A stretch of DNA of 64,000 bases from Acanthornis magna (lineage: Eukaryota > Chordata > Aves > Passeriformes > Acanthizidae), in contig JAWUZG010000157.1 in assembly GCA_036785705.1 (NCBI GenBank), forward strand, positions 682,001 to 746,000, given 5' to 3'. The translations under genes and the position numbers were made by a program. This document shows, one piece after another, positions 44,901 through 56,770 of this stretch. Every line of letters starts with the position of its first letter. Position 1 is the stretch's first letter. The notes below the pieces were generated by a model, which was not told the DNA's origin, ran no database searches, and saw only the letters and a list, made by a program, of their open reading frames with translations.

Positions 44901-46544
44901 GGCGCAAGTGCGCCTGAGCCTGCTCCCACTCTTTTTCCATTGCCACGACGAGAAGCGGCCTGTGGCAGCGGTGAGGACTCGTGGGCTGCTGGTGTCCCCC
45001 TGCGAGGGGGCTCAGCTGCCTCCCGCCCTTGCGCCTCACGGGCTGCAGCCTCCTCGTGGCCTTGGCACGGGGACACGGCTCCTGTGCCTTGGGCTGCGGG
45101 GCCATCTCCGGCTCTCTGCTGCTCTCCAGGCCTCTCGGGCAGCGCTGCTTAGTGTGGCCCAGTTCCTGAAGAGGAGGGATCTCGAGCAGCTGCTGAAGAA
45201 GCAGCAGCTGTGGAAGTTGGGCGAATGCCTGGTAAGGACAGCCTGGAAGCCCCAGCCGCAGTCCGGACAAGGCCCCTGTGGCCGCTGCTCAGTGTGTGCG
45301 GCTGGCAGCTGTGGCCCTGCCCGCTGCTGCGCCCAGGGGCCACGCGGGCTCTTCTCCAGGCTCCTGTGGCCCCGAGCCGGGTGCCCATGGAGCCCCGGCC
45401 CAGCTGGGCCGTGCGCCGGGGCGGCCCCGCGGCTCCCCGGGCAGCAGCCGGCCCTCTGGCCCCTCCAAAGGCCGGCGCCAGCGGCTGCTGGCCGCGCCTC
45501 AGGGCTGTGCGGCCAGGGGCCCCAGGCCAGCGCCGGGCGCAGCGAGCGCCCGCCCGAGGGGCTGAGCCCACGCCAAGCCTTCCCTGCGGGCCCTCTCTCT
45601 CTGCAGCTGGCACACGACAGGAGCCGAGCGGCCGAGCAGCTGCGCCAGGCCCTGCCCTACGTGCACAGCCCACAGGAGCCCCTGCGAGAGGAGGCCGTCA
45701 GGTTCATCGGTGAGCCGCCAGCTCGGGCTCCCTCCCCGCCCCGCGCCGCCACAGCTCGGGCCCAGCCCCGGCTGCTGCCCCGGCAGCGCCATCCGGGCAC
45801 GGGGCTCTGGAGCCCCGCCTGCCCTCGGGGCTGTTGCCGCCCTCCTGTCGCAGCCGTGCCCTTCCTCGGGCGGAACGATGCGGCAAGGGCCCGGGCTGAG
45901 CCGTGCCGGTGCAGGAGGCCGTGCGGCCCCAGGGCTGGCAGCGCCGCTGGGGGGGAGCTGTGCCGCTGGGCGCCGTGACAGGCTCTGTGTTGCCAGGGAT
46001 GGTCGGGCGGAGCTTGAGGGGGCAGCAGGAAGAATTGCAGCTCATCTTGGACGGTGAGTGAGGGCAGCGGGTTGGCAGCGGGGGCTGGCGGGGGCAGCTG
46101 CAATCCCTGCCCGGCTGCGGAGGGCTCCGCTCCCTGTGCGGACAAGGGGCGGCGTGGGCATAGCACACAGAGATTTCAGGGGCACGTCGGGGATTCGTGG
46201 CCAGCACCTTCGGGCTTATGCCCTTGGCCCCTGCTCCCTCGTGGCCGTGGCAAGAGCGGGCTGGGATGGCCCTGGCAAGGGGGGGTCTCCTCGGGTTCCC
46301 ACAGGTCCGGGATGTGACCGTGGCTCTCTTCCTCTCTGTGCCAGTCCTTGAAGACATGGAGGATGACACCAGCGACACCGTCAGAAGCCTGGCACTTCAA
46401 ACATGGCACATCCTCCAGGCGCTAGCGAGGACTCGCACCTCCAGCATCGGGAAGCTGCAAGATGGCCTCCGCAGGGTGAGCCAGACATGGCTTCGTGTGT
46501 GGGGCCGTGGCTGGCTTTGCTGCTGGAGCTCTGCGGAGAGCTGA
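41989..46544 (+). CDS. Maestro HEAT-like repeat protein (MROH family), 13 recognised exons
   Basis: Members are large alpha-helical HEAT-repeat proteins of unclear function; passerines carry many copies. Exons: 41989-42137, 42321-42469, 42794-42941, 43187-43374, 43464-43601, 43874-43988, 44162-44299, 44509-44685, 44815-44970, 45130-45231, 45607-45709, 45997-46053, 46345-46544. From 42321 on, 12 exons join in frame through GT-AG sites (1671 bases, 556 residues) to TGA 46542-46544. Family landmarks in order: VPAVVRYIHQWL, LLRVAPSCDR, LLDVLGSWPEHST, YFPRLFVHLLFQV, RWDLPALAFLVE, EALLPLFDN, LLPLFFHCHDE, RRDLEQLLKK, YVHSPQEPLRE and the tail WLCCWSS. The exon 41989-42137 (MVCKFIRRIRQEE up to EEGVSSQS) ends one base out of phase with the next, perhaps a one-base loss at its donor (CAAGTAAGC). 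The N-terminus is unresolved, so this may be a recently impaired gene. Confidence 0.82.
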
Positions 46545-47711
46545 TCTGTCTCCTCCATCCGCTGGGGCCACCTGAGGCTGCAGGGAACTCCTTTCTTTTT
46601 AAGCATTTCCTCTTTTTTTAGTATCTAAATATAGAATGTGTTCTAATACACAGACTCTCAGGATCTTTCTTTCAGTGCCCAGTATCTGCAGGGCATAGGG
46701 GAAGAGGGGGGGAACAGGATGCTTGTGCTCAGCAGGTTGCCCAGGCGTGCAGTGTGGAAGGAATGTGGCCAGAAGCGCCTTGGCCTTTGATGGTTCTGCT
46801 GCAGCCTTAACGCTTCCGCCAGAGCGAGTGGGCAGAGGCTGGAGCTGCGGGGATCCCTGGGAGACTGGTGCCTGGAGATGGCCACAAGCCCTGTGCCAGC
46901 AGGGCAGCGCCATCTGTGTCCTGCCCGTGTGTTGCTGGCTGGATTGCCGAGGGCTCCGAGGTGCCTCTTGGTGCGGCTCCTCTGGAGCTCCAGCGGGGCT
47001 GTGCCGCTGCCGGGCAGGTTGACCGGGCTGGGGGAGACCCTGAGGGGACGGGGTGGTGGGAGGCTGTGAAGGGATGAGGTGCTGCGCAGGCCCTGATCGG
47101 GACGAGGCAGTGGGACAGCATGAGGGGGGAATGTGTGAGGGGGTGGGTGACAGGAGCCTACCAGGGCCAGGAGGCCCATGTGGGGCTGGGTGCTGGGTGC
47201 TGGGAAGCCCTGAGGAATTGGGTATCAGAGGCCCTAAGCAGCCCCCAGGCAGCTGCCTTGTTCCTGACAGCTGCTCTGGTGTTTCCCCAAGGCATCTCCC
47301 ATGCCTCGAGGCTGAGCCTCAGCGGGAGGGAGGCTGGGGACACCGCTGAGGTGCCCAGGCTGGGCTGGCTGGGGACAAGGAGGGCAAGGGGGCCTTGCCG
47401 GGGCATGGCGACTGCGTGCTGCCTACAAGGGGCAGTGGGCAGTGGGCAGTGGGCAGTGGGCAGTGGCAGGGCTGGTGGCCAGCCCGGGCCTCCACGGCTG
47501 CCCAGGCCATGGTGCTGTGGCCGAGTTCCCCCTGACACAGAGCTCTGGCACTGCAGAGCCGCTGCCACCATGAGGAGGGCAGCGCTGTCTCCTCGAGCAG
47601 GCCTGCGGAGTCGCTGCTGTGGAAGTGGCTCTGGGCACTGCAGAAACAGCACCAGAGCGTGCGCAGGAACAGCAGGAGCCAGAACACCGCTACCTGCTCA
47701 ACAAGGCACCC
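46545..47711 (+). repeat. Downstream block B2 with a relic MROH exon
   Basis: Duplicate of 37886-39102; the two diverge abruptly after CAACAAGGCACCC. It differs from B1 in the number of GGGCAGT heptamers (about five near 47430-47465) and a few substitutions. It contains the same relic of the MROH 42794-type exon near 47557-47690. Confidence 0.75.
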
Positions 47712-48203
47712 ACTCAGCCCCTGCCAAACACAAGCACCTCTGGCCCTTTCCCATCCCCAACACCGAGGTTGTTCCCAGTTTTTCCCTGCAGAGAAGCCAA
47801 ACTCAGCCGTAAACCCAACCAAAATCCCACAATTCCAGCAGCCCTCTTGTACTCCAAGGGACGGTGGAGCCTCGTTCCTGGATCCTGCTGGACAAGGAAG
47901 GGAAACTGGGAATTCTGGAATCAGGAAACTGTTTAAAACCCCAAAACATCCATAATTCCCTAAAATTTGAGCCACCCCTTGTTTAGGATCCCTTCCCAAG
48001 GATATCACCTCTGGAGAATCCACCTGCGCCTCCCAAATCCAAGGGCTAGGGGCTTTGGGAGTTGCTTCCAGGCGGCTGCAGCTCCACATCCCTGATCCCA
48101 GCCCTTTCCCGGAGGATGGATTCCCATCCCAAGGCTGCCTGTGTCCCCTCCCCATCCCACAGAGGACCCCGGGAGATGACAGCAATACTGCTCTTCATTG
48201 GGA
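47712..48203. other. Spacer between MROH and ZP3-like genes
   Basis: C- and A-rich sequence. No gene or repeat family was recognised. It lies downstream of both convergent genes. Confidence 0.5.
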
Positions 48204-48519
48204 TCAGGAGCACGGGGACATTCCTGGAGGGCAGAGCCTTTCCCAGCACATTCCCAGGAGCATTCCCAGTGCTGTCAGGCTCAGCAGAGTGGTCGCCACC
48301 AGCAGGAGTCTCTGGATCCCCATGGGAATTCCACCAGGGGCACCTGGAAGGGACAAAACCCACTCAGCACTCCCTGATTGGCTTCCCACCTTCCATCCAA
48401 TCCTTAGGGATCTTTGGGAAGGAGCCCCCGGAGAGGCTCTGGGGGGTTGTTCCAAAAAGTCCCATAGGGAAATCACAGGGATTTCAAGGTGGGATCAACC
48501 CCCAGGTGAAGCCTGGGGA

Positions 48520-48645
48520 TACAACACCACAATAAAACCCCACAAACAAACAAGAAAATCCATCCAAGGAAAAAAACCAAAACAAACAAAAAAACTCCCA
48601 CCAAAAAGACCCCAAAAAACCAAAACCAAAGACAAAACCACAAAA
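48520..48645. repeat. A-rich low-complexity tract in the last ZP3-like intron
   Basis: Runs of AAACAAACAAAA and CCAAAACC type. It is simple sequence within the 48344-49241 intron. Confidence 0.8.
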
Positions 48646-49787
48646 GCCCCTGCCCTGGAGGGTGTTCCCAGCTGATCCCAGACTTCCAGAGAGGTTCTGT
48701 AATCCCTGAGCTGGCTCCAGGATGAGCAGGAGTCCCACGGAGATGTCGGCCTCAGTTGGTCCTGAGAGCCCACCTGGAAAAAGATGGGAATGAGTTCCCA
48801 GGAGAGGGAATTCCCACTTGGGCCCGGTTTACGGAATTACACACAGAAGAGCAGAATTCCTGGGGTGTTAAATGCAAGGCCACAGTCACTTGGAACAGGA
48901 TCATGGAATGGTCTGGGATGGAAGGGCCCTCAAAGCCCATCCTGTGCCACAGGGAGGGACACCTCCCACTGTCCCAGGTGGCTCCAGCCCGGCCCGGGGA
49001 CACTTCCAGGGAGGGACAGCGGTGCCAGGACCTCCCCACCCACATGGAATTTTTTCCCACTATCCCACCAAAATCCCCCTCTTTCCTTCCCAAAGCCCTT
49101 CCCTCGGGACACCACGGAGGAGCTGGGATCGTCCTTCCCCCAAAGCCGTTCTCACCTCTCGGCCCCCCAGCCCGAGGGTGCCACCCCTGGGGACACCTCG
49201 GGGACACACCTGGCTCGGCGGGGCCGTCCCTCCTGACACACCTGCCCAGCCCTGCAGCCGGAGCGCGGCTTCCTGGGAATCTCCTCCGGGAGAGGGACAG
49301 CTGCTGCTGTCACAGCAGCTGCACATGGCCCCGGTGCCCTCCCGAGGGGCCCACCTGCAACAGAGTCACCTGTGACCGCCCTGCCGCAGGCGGGGCCCCT
49401 CCCCGGCACAGGGACACTCCCAGGCCGCTGGCGCTGCTCAAGGAACAGGCTTTATTCCCGGGATTCGGGGCTGCGGCCGCCGGGGACACCCGCAGGTGGC
49501 AGCTGATGGAGAGCTGCCGGGGCAATTCCAGGACAAGTCATTCATCTTGGAGACTTTGGGAGGTTTTTTTCTGCAGAGAAACCGGGAGAGGAGGGGGGGG
49601 AGGAGGAGGAGGAGGAGGAGGTGAGGGGAGAACAAGAACTCACCACATTCCCAGCGTCTGCCGCGAATTTGAAGGTGCCCACCCGGAACCGCAGCGACTC
49701 CGGCCGGGGCCGCGGGGCCACGAAGGCTGAGTCACTGTCCTCTGCCCTGCCATCCACCAGGCACCTGGAGAAGGGCCGGGAAGGTGG

Positions 49788-50060
49788 GATTTGCCATGGG
49801 AATTAATCCTTCGGGATTGCAGGAATCCTTCAGGATAGGCCAGGGGAATTAATCCTTTGGGATTGAAGGAATTCTTCGGGATTTGCCAGAAGAATGAATC
49901 CTTTGCAATTGGCCACCGGAATTAATCCTACGGGCTTGCAGGAATCCTTCGGGATTTGCCACAGGAATTAATCCTTCGCGATCAGCCATGGGAACCCTTC
50001 AGGGTTTGCCATGGGAATGAATCCTTCGGGAATGGCCACAGGAACCCTTTGGGATGGGCC
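49788..50060. repeat. Minisatellite in a ZP3-like intron
   Basis: Diverged units of about 25-50 bases carry GGAATTAATCCTTCGGGATT, alternating with GCCATGGGAA or GCAGGAATCC. The array fills most of the intron between the exons at 49764 and 50085. Confidence 0.85.
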
Positions 50061-51506
50061 CACCAGCCCCAAGCCCAGCCTTACCCACCCAGGTCGATGA
50101 AGGCGTAGTGCGGGGATGAGTTCTTGTCGGGGCTCGGGGTGGTCATGCACCGATCCACGAAGAGCCGCAGGGGCACGTGGCCCTCCGAGGTGACATCAGC
50201 CTGGAAGCAGAAGCTGTCCCGGAGCTGGAAGGCGTTGGAGAGCCTCTCCCTGCTCCAGGTGTCTGGAATGCGGATCCTAGGGGATGGGGTCACTCTGGGC
50301 ACTTGCTGGGAATGGGGCACCTCTAAAATGTGCGGCAATCCCCGTGGGGTGGATTCAGGCTCCGTTTGGGCTCCCAGGATGTCACCGGGAGCCACCAGGA
50401 TTGGGGACCCCAGGGACACGAGGCCCCCAGAGCTGCACCCACTGTCCATGAGGCGCAGGGAGAACCGGAGCCGCTCCTGTGCTGCCAGCATGGAGCGGAA
50501 CTGGGCCCATGTGGGGCGCACAGCGCCGCTGCTCACGTTGCTCTTCCTAAAGGGAAGCAATGGGAATTCCCAGGGATGGCACCATCCCCTTGGCACCGGG
50601 GCAGCACAGGGACGGTGCCAGTCGCTCACCTAAGGTAGTGACACTCAATGGGGACCTCGGCCGGGGTGGCCCTCAGGATCAGGGAGTTGCCGGAAGGGGT
50701 GGGTTTGTAGGACAGGGTGGTTCTGTAGATTGGCGAGCACGGGGTCACCTGCAGGAAGGATTTGAGACAGGGCAAAAATCAGGAAAATGTACTCAGCAGC
50801 AGCAGCAGGGAGCGTGCCAGGACACAGAGGCCACCAAGGCCACCTTCCCCATCCTGTAGGACACCACAGAGCTTTTAGTGGCATCCCAAAGAGGCGCCAG
50901 CTTGAGGGGGATCTGGGAGCCTCCAGGACATGGGCACAGCACCCCAGGACCTGTTCTCCCATCAATTCCTGCATCCAATCCTAAAATCCACTGCTGAGTC
51001 TGCCCCTCATCCCAGGCTGGACGGGGTATCCATATCCTAAAATCCACCCCTGGACCCACCACTCCTCACCCCAAACCTGCCAGGACCTTCACCAGGTCAC
51101 TCTTGGGGACAAACCCTTGTCCACTCCCTCTGACAGGGGGACCCAAACCCTCACCCCGAGGGCCACCAAACCCTGGCCACGGTGGCCCAGGTGCCCTCAC
51201 CTGCAGGGTGCTGCCACACTCGTGCAGCGTGGCCATGAAGGTGACAAAGGCCTGGGAAGGTTTTAGGGCCAGGGGTGGGCACGAGGCTGTGCCCAGGCTC
51301 AGCTCTGCTGCCTACACCGGGTGCCTGGTGCCAAAGAGGTCCCTGTGCACGGTGACCGCCAGCTGCCCCTCCTGGCACCACACGGCCACCGCAGGGCATG
51401 GGGACAGCGCCCGCAGCTGTGACAGATCCACCTGCACCCAGGGCTGCGCTGCGGCGGGGACACGGCTCCGGGAGGAGTCTCCCCGCACCCGCCAGATCCC
51501 AGGATT

Positions 51507-51711
51507 CTGCGGGGGAAAACCCCAGGGATCGGAGGATGTGGCCATGGCCAACACTCAGCAGAGCAGCATGACCCCAAAGCAGCTCCCAGACCCCATCCCA
51601 GCTCCAGGAAAAGCAGTGCATGGAAAAGGGGAGGCTCGGGAGTCTTTTATGGGAGCATTCCTGGGGAATCCCCAGCCAGGATAACAGGATCCAGCTGGGG
51701 AATCCCAATTA
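51507..51711 (-). promoter_or_regulatory. Upstream region of the ZP3-like gene with a TATA-like box
   Basis: On the minus strand CCATAAAAGACTCC lies near 51650-51637, followed by candidate ATG codons near 51617 and below. None gives a clear signal peptide joined to the exon at 51506; one candidate frame reads MLLC and then stops. A CR1 element begins directly upstream, which could have displaced promoter elements. Confidence 0.35.
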
Positions 51712-54180
51712 GAATCGCAGAATCACAGAATCACAGAATCACAGAATGAACTAGGTAGGAAAAGACCTCTGAGATCATCAAGTCCAACCCATGCCCTGCC
51801 ACCTCCTCATCAACTAAACCATGGCACTCAGTGCCACATCCAGTCTTTTTTTAAACACCTCCAGGGACAGTGACTCCACCACCTCCCTGAGCAGACAATT
51901 CCAGTGCCCAATCACTCTTTCGGTGAAGAATTCTGTCCTGATGTCTAACCTAAACTTCCCCTGGCTCAGCTTAAGACTATGTCCTCTTGTTCTGTCAGTG
52001 GTGGCCTGGGAGCAGAGAGTGACTCCCAAGTGTCTACAAGCTCCTTTCAGGTGGTCCTAAAGAGTGATAAGGTCTCCCCTGAGCCTCCTTTTCCCCAGGC
52101 TAAACAACCCCAGCTCCCTCAGCTGCTTTTCATAGGAACTGTGCTCCAGGCCCTTCCCCAGCCTTGTTGCCCTCCTCTGGACATGCCCCAGCATCTCAAC
52201 ATCCTTCCTAAACTGGGGGGCCCAGAACTGGACACAGCACTCGAGGGGCAGCCTCACCAGTGCCGAGGACAGGGGAAGAATCACTGCCCTGCTCCTGCTG
52301 GCCACACCATTCTTGATCCAGGCCAGGTGCCATTGGCCTTCTTGGCCACGAGGGCACAGTGCTGGCTCCTGTCCAGCGTGCCATCAATCAGTCCCCCAGG
52401 TCCCTTTCTGCCTGGCTGCTGTCCAGCCACTCTGTCCCCAGCCTGCAGTGCTGCAGGGCTTGTTGTGGCCAAAGTGCAGGACCTGGCACTTGGTCTTGTT
52501 CAACCTCACATTGTTGGGTTGGGCCCTGGATCCATCCAGCCTGTCCAGGTCCCTCTGCAGAGCCCTCCTACCCTGCAGCAGATCCACACTCGCACCCATC
52601 TTGGTGTCATTTGCAATTTTGTTAATGGAAGACTCGATCCACTCTCCCAGATCATCAGTAACGAAATTAAACAGGACTGGGCCCAACACTGATCCCTGGG
52701 AGACACCACCAGAGCCTGGACCCACCCTGGATGCAGCACCATCCCCACCACTCTCTGGGCCCAGCCTCCAGCCACTTCTTAACCCAGAGAAGAGGGAACC
52801 TGGCCAAGCCATGGGCTGCCAGCTTTTCCAGGAGGATGCTGTGGGAGATGGTGTCAAAGGCCTTATTGCAGTCCAGGCAGACACATGAACAGCCTTCCCC
52901 GCATCCACAGGCAGCTCACCTGGTCACAAAAGGACATCAGGTTGGTCAGGCAGGACCTGCCCCTCCTAAATCCACACTGGCTGGGCCCAATCCCTCGGCC
53001 ACCCTGGAGGTGCCATGTGATGGCACTCAAGGTGATCTGTTCCATAACCTTGCTGGGCACTGAGGTCAGGCTGACAGGCCTGGAGTTGCCCAGATCCTCC
53101 TTCCTGCCCTTCTTGTGGATGGGCTCACATTGGCACCTCCAGTCCTCTGGGACCTCCCCGGTGAGCCAGGACTGATGATCAGTGATGGAGAGTGGCTGCA
53201 TGAGCTCATCCACCATCACCCTCATCCCCCTGGGATGGATCCCCTCTGGTCCCACAGACCTGTGAGCATCTCAGTGGCTCAGCAGGTCACCAACTGCTTC
53301 CTCCTGGATTACAGGGTGCCCATTCTGCTCCCTGTCCCCATCCCCCAGCTCAGGAGGCCACTTGTCCTGAGCATGACCTGTTTGAATGTTGAAAGCTGAG
53401 GCAAAGAAGGTGTTGAGTACCTCAGCCTTTTCCTCATCTTTAGTTACTATATTCCCCCTGCATCCAATAAAGAATGGAGGTTGTCCTTGCCCGTCCTTTT
53501 GCAATTAAAGTCTTTATAAAAACATCTTTTATTATCCTTCACAGAAGTAGGCAGATTAAGTTCTAACTGGGCTTCACATCTCTAATTTTCTTTCTGCATG
53601 ATCTAACAACATCCTTAAGTATTTCCTGAGCAGCCTGCCCCTCTTTCCAAAGGCGATGCACCCTCTTTTTCTCCATGAATTCTTGCAAAATCTCCCTGCC
53701 CTTCCAGGCCAGTCGTTTTCCTCACCAGCTGATCTTTTGGCAGACAGGGACAGCCTGCAGCTGTGCCTTCAAGATTTCTTTCTTGAAGTATGTGCATCCT
53801 TCCTGGACCCCTTGGTTTTTGAAGGCTCTTTCCCTTAGAAAAGTCAGTACCTGATGCAGTACTCTCCAAATCAGCATCCTGAACAGGCCAAAGTCTGCCC
53901 TCTGGAAGTCCAGTGGAGACGTTTTGTTGATGCCCCTCCTTGTTTCACTGAATATTGAAAACGCAGTTATTTTATGGTCACTGTGCCCCCGATGGCCTCC
54001 GAGCACCACATCTCCCACCAGCCCTTCTCTGTTTATAAAGAGCAAGAGACAGTGCTGCTCTGTGTTGCGGAAAGAGAAGGAAACCTCCCCAAAGTGCAGC
54101 TCCAAAGGTTCAGAGTGGAGGTGAGGAAAAAGAAAAGTCCCTGCAAGGGTAGAATTTTGGTGCACGAGGTCTCCCAGCAT
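51712..54180 (-). mobile_element. CR1 LINE, 5'-truncated and degenerate
   Basis: The element runs on the minus strand and ends at 51712 in the short CR1 tail, about three GATTCTGT units, without poly-A. Reading upstream, frames give the reverse transcriptase: ENDOGENOUS-type motifs HKKGRKEDLGNSRPVSLTS, SQCGFRRGRSCLTNL, then [11 protein letters not shown], and [10 protein letters not shown] where the active-site F/YADD is expected. Many stops and frameshifts are present. About 2.4 kb is retained, covering part of the endonuclease-RT ORF and the 3'UTR. It is not mobile. Confidence 0.9.
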
Positions 54181-55684
54181 GAGACTGGCTGATGCCGTGG
54201 CTCTATGTGCCAGGAACCGGCAGCGCTGGGTGCAGGGACAGCAGGGAGGGCACAGCAATGCTGGGCTGAGAAATGCTGGGGGCACAACGAGATGGGTGTG
54301 TGCAGCTGGCCAGGGCACAGGAGCAGCATGGACAGGGTGGCACAGGCTGCAGGAGAGATGGCCAAGGGCTGGGCAGGGCTGGCAGGGCCACAGGCACCCA
54401 GGGCTTTGTCCCCTGGGCTCTGGCACTGCCTCTGGAGGCCCCAGCCAAGGAACTTTCCTCTGAGGGTCTGCACTTTGGTTCTCCCTCGGCCCTCCCTGAG
54501 CAGGCTGGCAGGGGTTGCAGTTTTCGGACATTTGTCCTTCCTCCCCCTCACATCTACTGCCCCACAGACAGCCCTGAGCCACCCGTGAGGGACAGGCCCT
54601 GCTGTCCCAGGCCTGGGCTCAGCCCTTGGCCTTTCTGCTTCCTCCCACCAAGCCCAGCTTCTCTCAGCATCCCAGTTCCCTGCTCACAGCCTTTGGCTCC
54701 CTGCAATCCTGGCACATCCCAAGGATCTGCTCTCACCAGTCCCTGCAGAGCCTTTGGCAGTCCCTGCCCTCAGTGGGGCCCAGTGGTGCCCCAAGGGACT
54801 TGGAGTTCTGCTTCTGCCTCCTTGAGCAGCTTCTGCAACCTTCTCTCTGTCCCTGAGAGACTCAGCCCCAAATCCACCGTGGGGCTCATGAAAATACAGA
54901 AAGCCCTCAGGAGCTCTTTCTCTTCCTTCAATTGTCTTCAAGTGTTCAGGCCTTGTACAGCTCGTTGGAGTCAGTTTGGAGTTCTGTTAAGGAGGAAGAT
55001 TTCAAAGTGCACCCCATGGCTTTTCTTTTCAATCAAGGAAATATTTTTTAATTTTTCAGTTCAGAGAAGAGGTGATAGAAGCATTCCCAAGTGATCTTGA
55101 TGCTTAATGTCTCCTTAGGAGGTGTGGGCATGCAGAAGAAGGAGCCCCTTGCAGGCTGACCCTGTTGGGACAAGCTGCTCCTCAGCCCCAACCTCACCAT
55201 GGCTGACATGGCCCAGCTGGCACTGCCATCGCTGTTCCCTGCATCACAAACTTGTCCCCTGAGCTCTGCAGCTGCGTGTCCCAGCCCAGTGCTCCATGTG
55301 CCACCTGCTCTCCTCAGGGCTCTGCCTGCACACAGGCCCAGCAGAAGCTTTCCTGTTTGTGAGGAAAGAATGGAAAAGCCTGAGCAGGTTTCCTAAACAA
55401 CAAACCCCACTCAGGAGCCACATGCTCAGTACAGGCTGCCTCGAATGCTGTCACCTTCCTGCAGGTGGCAATGTGACCAGAAATGATCTCTGTAAGCACA
55501 ATTCTCTGTATCTTGAAGCAGAATTCCCTGTCCCTGTCCTTTCCCTTGATCTCTGTTGCAGATGGAAGTTGATGGTGCCATTGTCACCTTGAACCCCTCT
55601 TTTGAATGCAAACAGATGTGCCCAGGTGTGTTAAGCAGGTGTTGCTCAATGTTTCTGCAAAACTTTTGTGTTCCAAATGGAATC
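54181..55684. other. Unassigned repeat-rich sequence
   Basis: No gene was recognised. The C-rich phrases GAGGGACAGG, CTGGGCTCAG and CCTTGGCC at 54585-54635 resemble those at 57415-57465 and 61090-61140, so an older, more diverged copy of that block may lie here. Confidence 0.4.
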
Positions 55685-55945
55685 CCAGAGATCATTGTGA
55701 CACTTTGGGGCCACATGGAACCATGGAGACCATGGTGACACTGCAGGGCCTCAGAGATGAAGGGAGACCCTTGTGACTCTGTGGCGCCTCATGGAACCAA
55801 GGGGTCATTGTGACCCTGAGGATCCAAGGAGACCATGGTCACACTGTGGGGCCTCATGGACCCAAGTGGCCATTGTGACACAGGGGACCCAAGGACTCCA
55901 TTGGTGACAGTACGGAAACTCATGGAACCAATTGTGACCATGCAG
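55685..55945. repeat. Minisatellite of about 40 bp
   Basis: Degenerate units contain CATGGAACCAAGGG, ATTGTGAC and ACTGTGGGGCCTC. Roughly six units are visible. No function is evident. Confidence 0.75.
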
Positions 55946-56490
55946 AACCAACACAGCTGCTGGACCTTGTCACCTGGCCCTGCACAGCTCCCTTGGGAGG
56001 CACAGCAGAACCAGCACCCTGGGAGCCTCAGGAATGCCCCTCTGGGATCCATGGCACACACTCCAAGGGTCTGGAATTCCAGTTTCCTCCAAGGAAAAGA
56101 TGCTTCTGCCCTGGATGGCAAAGCTCTTGAGGGGCTGAAGGCCAAGTGGAGCAAGATCTTACAATGACATTTTACTGCCAGCCTGTGATGTTGAAGATGA
56201 GGCCACTACTGTGACATGAGCTGGATTGACAAATGATTGGCCTCAGCAACTTGGGGATAAAATGTTCACCACAAAATCACTCATCCCAGCAGAGACAAGA
56301 CAGGGACAGAGGAAAGGGGAGAGCCAGGCCATGGCTGCAGTGGTGATGGCTGTGAGGTCACTGCCACTGCAGCAGCCTACTTGGCCCTCAGCTGACATTC
56401 TGGCCAGGAGTGTTGTGAGGTCACCCAGCACATCAGAGACCCCACACAACAGGAATTCCATCCTTGGGGAGGGGTTTCACTGTGTCAGGT
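55946..56490. other. Unassigned intergenic sequence
   Basis: No gene, repeat family or splice structure was recognised. Confidence 0.4.
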
Positions 56491-56770
56491 TGTACAAAGC
56501 TCCTGTCCTCGAACAATTCCTGAGATGGGGCATCAGCTTCTTTGGAAAAACAGTTGCAGTTTCGTGCCACTCTCATTGTAAAATATTCCCTCCTTATAAC
56601 AAATCTAAATCCACTCTCATTTAGTTTAAAGATATTGACCCTTGTTCTGTCACTGCAAGATTTGGGGAAAAATAACACTCCATTTTTCTTGTACTTTGAC
56701 CACTACTTTTCCTTTTTCAAAAACTTTGGAGAGGACTCAAAAATCTCCCAAGGTGGGGTTTGGAGGCCTC
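56491..56770 (-). mobile_element. Old CR1 3' fragment
   Basis: Phrases such as CCACTCTCATTGTAAAATATT, CTAAATCCACTCTCATTTAG and CCCTTGTTCTGTCACTGCA follow the order of the CR1 3'-terminal coding/UTR region in reverse, but are strongly diverged. Confidence 0.6.

Larger units (their letters stand above)
48204..51506 (-). pseudogene. ZP3: ZP3-like egg-coat glycoprotein gene, one in-frame stop
   Basis: ZP3 proteins build the vertebrate egg envelope through a ZP domain. Minus-strand exons: 51506-51201, 50748-50630, 50546 to about 50438, 50276-50085, 49764-49644, 49513 to about 49420, 49354-49242, 48343-48204. ZP-N motifs: VWCQEGQLAVTVHRDLFGT, HECGSTLQ, then IECHYLR. ZP-C motifs: VRPTWAQFRSM, HVPLRLFVDRCM, CLVDG, SISCHLRVSPA, NKACS, WAPREGTGAMCSCCDSSSC. 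The last exon has a hydrophobic segment (LLLVATTLLSLTALGMLLGM) and a short tail. Phases agree at nearly every junction. Breaks: TAG at 51314-51312 in the first recognised exon; the donor of the 49513 exon is unclear; no basic furin-type site lies between the CSCC motif and the membrane segment. Exon 1 with the signal peptide was not found; an ATAAAAG box is near 51645. Confidence 0.85.

Noticed and set aside
44314..45978. 554-codon plus-strand open frame
   Set aside because: Mix of MROH exons and GC-rich introns that happen to be open; true exons are bounded by GT-AG sites in matching phase.
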